NCBI GenBank assembly: GCA_009391605.1
Contig: VFGQ01000051.1
Coordinates: 1-9,802 of the forward strand
Direction of reading: 5' to 3'
Length of the DNA: 9,802 bases
From: SAR202 cluster bacterium
Lineage (GTDB): Bacteria > Chloroflexota > Dehalococcoidia > SAR202 > GCA-002694895
The notes under the pieces are model-generated. The model had not been told where the DNA came from. It searched no databases and saw nothing but the letters and a program-made list of their open reading frames with translations. The stretch's first letter is position 1. Each line of letters begins with the position of its first letter. Both the position numbers and the translations under genes were made by a program. Positions 6,993 to 9,802 of the stretch are shown in pieces.

Positions 6993-8001
6993 TAAAAAGT
7001 TTTATTATTTATTATTGTTATTATTAATTTTTTTCACAATATTATTTTTTTCTGATATTATCTATGCCGAAAATAATCAATGGGATATTAAAGGTCAATT
7101 AATAAATGGAACTACAAATTCTTATGTAAAAGATCACATGGTAATTCTACATATTTCCAATGATGGTGAAATGAAAGAATATAGTGCTAAATCAGATAAT
7201 TTTGGTTATTTTCACTTTAAATCTTTAAACCATTCAAATGATTCTATAATAGGAATTTCATCAATATTTGAAGGGGTATTGTATGGAAAAGACCTTGGAT
7301 TGATTTCTAATCAAAACGATGAAATTTTGTTAACAGTTTATAAATCGTCTGATAGTTCTGAAAATTTAACATTATCAAATTCTACTATTATGTTTACTTC
7401 TGTAGATAAATCTAAAAATCTTATGTGGGTGATGGAATTAATTAAAGTAGTAAATAATTCAAAAATAACATTTAAACCCCCTTTGGATAATCCTATGGAA
7501 ATGATTAGATTTGGACTGCCGGTAAATTATGAGGATTTAATAATTGATTCAGATTTATTAGGAGTAGAATTTATTGTTATTGATAAAGGATTTGGTGTGT
7601 TAGGTAATGTTTACCCAGGAGAACATCAAATTTTATTTACCTATGGGATTAAATATGATGATGAAGAATATATTTATAACAGGAATTTACAATTTGATTT
7701 AAATAATCTAAGAATAATTACTGAGGGTAATTTAAATGTTAAATTACCTGATTTTACTTATGATCAAAATGATACATACGTTAATGAAATTAAGTATAAC
7801 TTAATTGAGATAAACAATTTTAAAAAAGAGGAAAAGATTAGAATAATTTTTTCTGATCTTCCCCAGGCAACAATATTCGATAAATCTAAGAATTATATTC
7901 AAAACTTCGATAGAGGGTGGGGGATGTTTGTTTTATTCTTTATTATTTTAATAATTTCATTTGCTATTTTCCTAGTAGGAAAAAGTAGAAAGAAGAATTA
8001 A
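6976..8001 (+). CDS. Exported membrane-anchored protein with transthyretin-like N-terminal domain, function unknown
   Basis: I do not recognise this protein by name. From the ATG at 6976 it has 341 residues. A basic start and hydrophobic core (about 9-28) form a signal peptide with possible cleavage after IIYA. Next come a beta-rich domain at about 35-120 with carboxypeptidase-regulatory/transthyretin-like features (WDIKGQLING and DNFGYFHFKSL), a second beta-rich region at about 130-295, and a C-terminal membrane helix (about 315-334) with basic tail GKSRKKN. The bulk should lie outside the membrane. In the second region, FGLPVNYEDL and NVYPGEHQILFTYGI look like strands of another beta sandwich. 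A TTG at 6958 gives a 347-residue version with only a weak AAGG ahead of it; I prefer the ATG because it gives a compact signal peptide. It overlaps the previous gene by 17 bp and is the last gene of the ccm cluster. Possible roles are holding apocytochrome or scaffolding the lyase, both inferred from position. Confidence 0.8.
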   Translation: MLIQINKKFYYLLLLLLIFFTILFFSDIIYAENNQWDIKGQLINGTTNSYVKDHMVILHISNDGEMKEYSAKSDNFGYFHFKSLNHSNDSIIGISSIFEGVLYGKDLGLISNQNDEILLTVYKSSDSSENLTLSNSTIMFTSVDKSKNLMWVMELIKVVNNSKITFKPPLDNPMEMIRFGLPVNYEDLIIDSDLLGVEFIVIDKGFGVLGNVYPGEHQILFTYGIKYDDEEYIYNRNLQFDLNNLRIITEGNLNVKLPDFTYDQNDTYVNEIKYNLIEINNFKKEEKIRIIFSDLPQATIFDKSKNYIQNFDRGWGMFVLFFIILIISFAIFLVGKSRKKN

Positions 8002-8459
8002 GAATTAATATCGATTTCTAATAGGTCAATTAACGCTTGAGCTGCGTTGTAACCATAATTAAGTGGAGTTTTCCCTTCTTCTTTTATATCAGCTTTAATA
8101 TCCTGGGCTCTTGCTTTTGCAAGACTGATATTATCAGCTGCTATTACTCCTGAAGTTATCGGAATTTCGTGTTCTACACTTACTTTCATACAGCCGTTAT
8201 AAGTGTTTTGTGAAACTAATTCATAATGATAAGTTTCACCTTTTATTACTGCTCCAAGTGCAATAATTCCGTCAAATTGTTTTGATGATGCTATTTTTGC
8301 TGCCAAATATGGTATTTCTAATGATCCTGGAACCCAATATGTTTCAATATTCATTTCAGGTATATTATTATTCTTTAGGCAATTGATTGCCCCATCATAT
8401 AAATTGACTGTTATTTCAGAATTATAACTACTTACTATTATTGCAATCTTGTTATTCAT
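7998..8459 (-). CDS. ribH: 6,7-dimethyl-8-ribityllumazine synthase (RibH)
   Basis: This is a 153-residue lumazine synthase, the normal family length. It condenses 5-amino-6-ribitylamino-uracil with 3,4-dihydroxy-2-butanone 4-phosphate, the step before riboflavin synthase. Motifs seen are the substrate-stacking aromatic in SSYNSE (Y12, where Bacillus has Phe), VPGSLEIP (43-50), and GAVIKGETYHYELV (69-82) with the catalytic-position H78. GVIAADNISLAKARA (104-118) replaces the more usual GVLT..N..QA..RA, so the Gln of QA is Leu here; R117 is kept. The ATG lies 6 bp after the ribBA stop with no Shine-Dalgarno, so it is probably read by coupled ribosomes. The end meets the plus-strand exported-protein gene tail to tail with a 4-bp overlap. 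The divergence at 101-113 is mild and I expect an active enzyme. Confidence 0.94.
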   Translation of the reverse strand: MNNKIAIIVSSYNSEITVNLYDGAINCLKNNNIPEMNIETYWVPGSLEIPYLAAKIASSKQFDGIIALGAVIKGETYHYELVSQNTYNGCMKVSVEHEIPITSGVIAADNISLAKARAQDIKADIKEEGKTPLNYGYNAAQALIDLLEIDINS

Positions 8460-8465
8460 TTTATA

Positions 8466-9728
8466 TTAATCGTTTTCTGATGTTTTTTTGAATTCTGATA
8501 AATTTAGTAAGTGCCCCATTCTGTTCTTTTTAGTTTCAAGATATTTTAAATTTTCATCCTTTGGTTTTGCTTGAATAGGGATTATAGTAGCTAGTTCGAT
8601 TCCAGCCTGTTCGAGTTCCATGATTTTTTTTGGATTATTTGTCATTAAATCGATTTTTGATACGTTTAAGTCTCTTAATATTTCAGCAGCAACAGTAAAA
8701 TGTCTCGGGTCAGCTGCATATCCTAAATGTAGATTTGCATCAACAGTATCTAATCCTTGATCTTGTAAAGTATATGCCTTTAGTTTGTTAGCAAATCCGA
8801 TGCCTCTTCCTTCTTGTCGAAGATAAATTAAAATTCCATATTCAGAACCAGTGATTAGATTTAACGCCATATCTAATTGATCTCCACAATCGCATCTTGA
8901 ACTTTTAAATACCTCTCCTGATAAACATTCACTATGTACTCTTACAATAGGAGTTTTATTATTTTTACTTAATTTTCCTTTTTGGAGAACTACGTGTTCT
9001 AAACCATCTGGATATGATTTGTAAGTTTTTATATTAAATGGACCATATGAAGTAGGAAGAGATGATTCTGCATTTTTTCTTATAAATGTTTCATTTGATT
9101 CTTCAGGGGTTAAATTTAACAAGTTATATTTTTTACGGTATTTTGCAATATCTTCAACTGTTACTATATTGATACTATGTTTTTTTCCGAATTTAACTAA
9201 GTCATCTCTTCTAGCCATAGTCCCATCATCATTAATTATTTCACAAAGTACTCCTGCAGGATAAAGATCAGACATCAGGCATAAATCGACAATGCTTTCA
9301 GTCTGCCCATTTCTTTTTAAAACTCCTCCATCTGTGTACCTAAGAGGGAATACATGCCCAGGCCTAGCGAGATCTTCAGGTAAAGTTTCAGGTGAGATAA
9401 GTGTTTCTATAGTTTTAGATCTGTCTTTAGCGGAAATACCTGTTGAAACACCTTTAATTGCATCAACAGATATAGTAAATGCTGTTTCGTTTGAAGAGGT
9501 ATTGTCTTTCACCATACTAGTTAAATCTAGTTCATCCAATCTGCTACCAAGAATAGGGATACAAATTAATCCTTTTCCGAAAGTAGACATGAAATTTATA
9601 AGTTCCGGTGTCACTTTTTCAGCTGCAAAAGCTAAATCCCCTTCATTTTCTCTTTCTTCATCATCAACAATGATTACCATTTTACCTAATTGGAGATCCT
9701 GAATTGCTGTCTGTATATCTGAGAACAT
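8466..9728 (-). CDS. ribBA: Bifunctional RibBA: 3,4-dihydroxy-2-butanone 4-phosphate synthase and GTP cyclohydrolase II
   Basis: This 420-residue fusion covers both entry points of riboflavin synthesis. The N-terminal RibB domain (about 1-200) makes the four-carbon unit from ribulose 5-phosphate. The C-terminal RibA domain (about 205-405) opens GTP. RibB motifs are DDEERENEGDL (22-32), STGISAKDR, RPGHVFPLR (H125) and GVLCEIINDDGTMAR. RibA motifs are the zinc site HSECLSGEVFKSSRCDCG (C268, C279, C281), YLRQEGRGIGFANKLKAY, GYAADPRHF with the conserved Arg, and MTNNPKKI. One oddity stands out. Where E. coli RibB has GGHTEA and B. subtilis has AGHTEA, with the His being the E. coli metal ligand H153, this protein has NGQTES (Q142). 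The 17-residue spacing to H125 matches E. coli H136 to H153, so the alignment is firm. The start ATG is 1 nt after the ribE stop and has no Shine-Dalgarno. RibA should be active; RibB activity is likely but not certain. Confidence 0.96.
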   Translation of the reverse strand: MFSDIQTAIQDLQLGKMVIIVDDEERENEGDLAFAAEKVTPELINFMSTFGKGLICIPILGSRLDELDLTSMVKDNTSSNETAFTISVDAIKGVSTGISAKDRSKTIETLISPETLPEDLARPGHVFPLRYTDGGVLKRNGQTESIVDLCLMSDLYPAGVLCEIINDDGTMARRDDLVKFGKKHSINIVTVEDIAKYRKKYNLLNLTPEESNETFIRKNAESSLPTSYGPFNIKTYKSYPDGLEHVVLQKGKLSKNNKTPIVRVHSECLSGEVFKSSRCDCGDQLDMALNLITGSEYGILIYLRQEGRGIGFANKLKAYTLQDQGLDTVDANLHLGYAADPRHFTVAAEILRDLNVSKIDLMTNNPKKIMELEQAGIELATIIPIQAKPKDENLKYLETKKNRMGHLLNLSEFKKTSEND

Positions 9729-9729
9729 T

Positions 9730-9802
9730 TTAATTGTTTTTATTTGTGGATAAAGATTTTTCTACATATTTTGCTAATATGTCAAATTCTATATTTAAAT
9801 TC
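9730..9802 (-). CDS. ribE: Riboflavin synthase alpha subunit (RibE), C-terminal end only
   Basis: The last 23 codons and the TAA stop (9730-9732) of a gene entering from the right edge can be read on the minus strand. The peptide begins NLNIEFDILAKYVEKSL and ends STNKNN. N-x-E-x-D-x-L-A-K-Y-V matches the conserved C-terminal segment of riboflavin synthase (usual form VNLEVDxxAKYVE), the lumazine dismutase that makes riboflavin. It stops 1 nt before the ribBA start, giving the order ribE-ribBA-ribH known from Bacillus-type rib operons. A ribD gene, and possibly an FMN riboswitch, would be expected further upstream, outside the window. Confidence 0.85.
   Translation of the reverse strand, partial: NLNIEFDILAKYVEKSLSTNKNN

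Noticed and set aside
9292..9702. Plus-strand ORF of 136 codons
   Set aside because: It is antisense to the RibB domain, whose motifs are all readable on the minus strand. Serine-rich content without domain features is typical of a shadow frame.

Overview
The window is AT-rich (the DNA and its codons are dominated by A and T) and gene-dense. It is typical streamlined bacterial chromosome, with mostly ordinary housekeeping functions in three transcription blocks. No RNA gene, insertion sequence, CRISPR array, phage gene or tRNA was seen. My best but tentative placement is a low-GC, possibly marine, Chloroflexota lineage of the Dehalococcoidia/SAR202 type. This rests on a split HadA/HadB-like MaoC pair, a BioD-like P-loop plus DRTGG protein, a CcmH with a CPxCPxET heme-handling motif and a fused RibBA. 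A marker-gene phylogeny would be needed to prove it.

Block 1 (minus strand, 4204 down to 1) reads in transcription order: a P-loop/DRTGG regulatory-type protein, the PcrA/UvrD DNA helicase, two consecutive hotdog-fold MaoC-type dehydratase subunits (a non-catalytic partner, then a catalytic one), and the first 28 codons of a heavy-metal-associated (HMA, CopZ-like) protein that runs off the left edge. A convincing sigma-70-type promoter (TTAACA, 18 bp, TATAAT) lies just upstream of the first gene, and all gaps in the block are short (0 to 35 bp).

Block 2 (plus strand, 4289 to 8001) is a compact cytochrome c maturation (Ccm, System I) cluster: ccmH, ccmF, a short CcmI-like membrane protein, and an unrecognised exported protein with a transthyretin/carboxypeptidase-regulatory-like start and a C-terminal membrane anchor. 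The first three junctions overlap. CcmF and CcmH form the heme-to-apocytochrome ligation step. CcmA, B, C, D, E and G are not in the window.

Block 3 (minus strand, 9802 down to 7998) is a riboflavin operon: the last 23 codons of riboflavin synthase (ribE), then ribBA and ribH, spaced by 1 and 6 bp. It meets the ccm block tail to tail, with the two stop codons interlocked in a single TTAA.

The best candidates for something new are the unknown fourth ccm-cluster protein (about 341 aa) and a His-to-Gln change at a metal-ligand position in the RibB half of RibBA. Other oddities are the degenerate P-loop of the DRTGG protein and the TTG/TGA start-stop overlaps in the ccm cluster. I see no evidence of a defence system or mobile element.
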